Source: Alistipes indistinctus YIT 12060 (GTDB taxonomy: Bacteria; Bacteroidota; Bacteroidia; Bacteroidales; Rikenellaceae). Taken from it: DNA of 64,000 bases. The position numbers were made by a program, and so were the translations under genes. Below are positions 63,422 to 64,000 of this stretch, in pieces. Below the pieces are notes generated by a model. It had not been told where the DNA came from. It saw only the letters and a program-made list of their open reading frames with translations, and did no database searches. Location: contig NZ_CP102250.1 of NCBI RefSeq assembly GCF_025144995.1, forward strand, positions 2,108,001-2,172,000, written 5' to 3'. The first letter of the stretch is position 1. The number at the start of each line of letters is the position of its first letter.

Positions 63422-63608
63422 TATAATATTTAAAATGCGGTCCGGCAATCTTTGCGTGCGAGCCCGCGCCATTGCACGCGCCTTCACTGTTTGCCGCGGG
63501 GCCGCCCCGGGTGTGACCCGGCCGTTTGGGGCCGGGTGCGTTCCGGCGGCAAGGAGGGGGGAAGCCGCGGGAGAGACGAAATCCGGACAAGCGATAAAAC
63601 GGGAAACG

Positions 63609-64000
63609 ATGGGAAAAGCGAAAAAACATGCAGGACTGGCCGTACTGCTGGCCGTACTGCTGGCCGGCTGCCAGTCCGGGCCGCAGCGGCGTCCGCAGAC
63701 GGTGATCGACGGTTTTGCGCAGGGAGGAACCTACCACATCGTGCTGGTGGGGGACAGTACCTCGGGAGGCCTCAAAGGACAGCTCGACTCGCTGCTGTGG
63801 CGGGTGGACAATTCGATGTCGCTCTACAATCCGACCTCGCGCCTGAGCCGTATCAACCGCGGCGAAACCGATACGCTCGACCGCTTTATCGCCAACTGCA
63901 TCCGGACGGCCGACACGATCAGCCGCGAGAGCGGCGGCCGTTACGACATCACGATCAAGCCCCTGACGGCCGCCTACGGCTTTACCGGCGACCGTCCCGT
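63609..64000 (+). CDS. apbE: FAD:protein FMN transferase (ApbE), 3' end cut off
   Basis: Attaches FMN covalently to Thr in Rnf/Nqr subunits. Only the first 130 codons are in the window. A lipoprotein signal has its cysteine at C21 (LLAGC), preceded by a repeated LAVL unit from the tandem DNA repeat CTGGCCGTACTG. Family segments are GTYHIVLVGDS, WRVDNSMSLYNPTSRLSRIN and SGGRYDITIKPLTAAYGF. The protein is probably periplasmic and lipid-anchored, as usual in Bacteroidales. Confidence 0.9.
   Translation, partial: MGKAKKHAGLAVLLAVLLAGCQSGPQRRPQTVIDGFAQGGTYHIVLVGDSTSGGLKGQLDSLLWRVDNSMSLYNPTSRLSRINRGETDTLDRFIANCIRTADTISRESGGRYDITIKPLTAAYGFTGDRP

Overview
The window looks like chromosomal DNA of a high-GC member of the Bacteroidales, most likely Alistipes or a close Rikenellaceae relative. 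The grounds are the Bacteroidetes-type promoters seen repeatedly (a TTTG-like element, about 20 bp, then TAnnTTTG), the near absence of Shine-Dalgarno sequences, a short S14 without zinc cysteines, and typical Bacteroidales families (LruC-domain lipoprotein, DUF3108 protein, long-form IspG, MsbA-like ABC exporter). The genus is inferred from composition and gene content, not from a database match.

Layout. 1-9979: the spc/alpha ribosomal block, rplX (cut by the window edge) through rplE, rpsN, rpsH, rplF, rplR, rpsE, rpmD, rplO, secY, map, infA, rpmJ, rpsM, rpsK, rpsD, rpoA and rplQ, ending at a strong terminator; an extra promoter and hairpin leader lie before rpsH. 10305-17722: eno, a BlaI-type repressor with a four-half-site operator, a very large M56 (BlaR1-like) membrane peptidase fused to a DUF2807 domain, a secreted DUF2807 paralogue, and prfB on the other strand. 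18092-37863: housekeeping genes (radical SAM protein, ABC exporter, trpS, ClC channel, AraC regulator, bioA, mnmA, ROK kinase, LruC lipoprotein, lon, valS).

37975-41887: a small phage-derived block (terminase large subunit, a terminase-small-like gene, a small conserved protein, an S24 repressor) with no capsid or tail genes, followed by ung. 43034-47479: an AT-richer operon with a cysteine-rich lipoprotein and five tandem paralogues of a secreted protein of about 205 residues, the last one truncated. 47500-54696: membrane coiled-coil protein, DUF3108 protein, recG, ispG and a tiny lipoprotein.

54825-58401: three small proteins with low-complexity N-termini and helical C-termini. Two of them are preceded by near-identical leaders of about 265 nt, each with its own promoter, mutually exclusive antiterminator and terminator helices, and compensatory base changes. 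This duplicated RNA-plus-small-protein cassette is the strongest candidate for an undescribed system here. 58526-63328: dtd and a thiamine operon (thiS, a TenI-ThiE fusion, thiG, thiH) behind a TPP riboswitch. The window ends inside apbE.

No rRNA, tRNA, CRISPR array or complete insertion sequence was seen.
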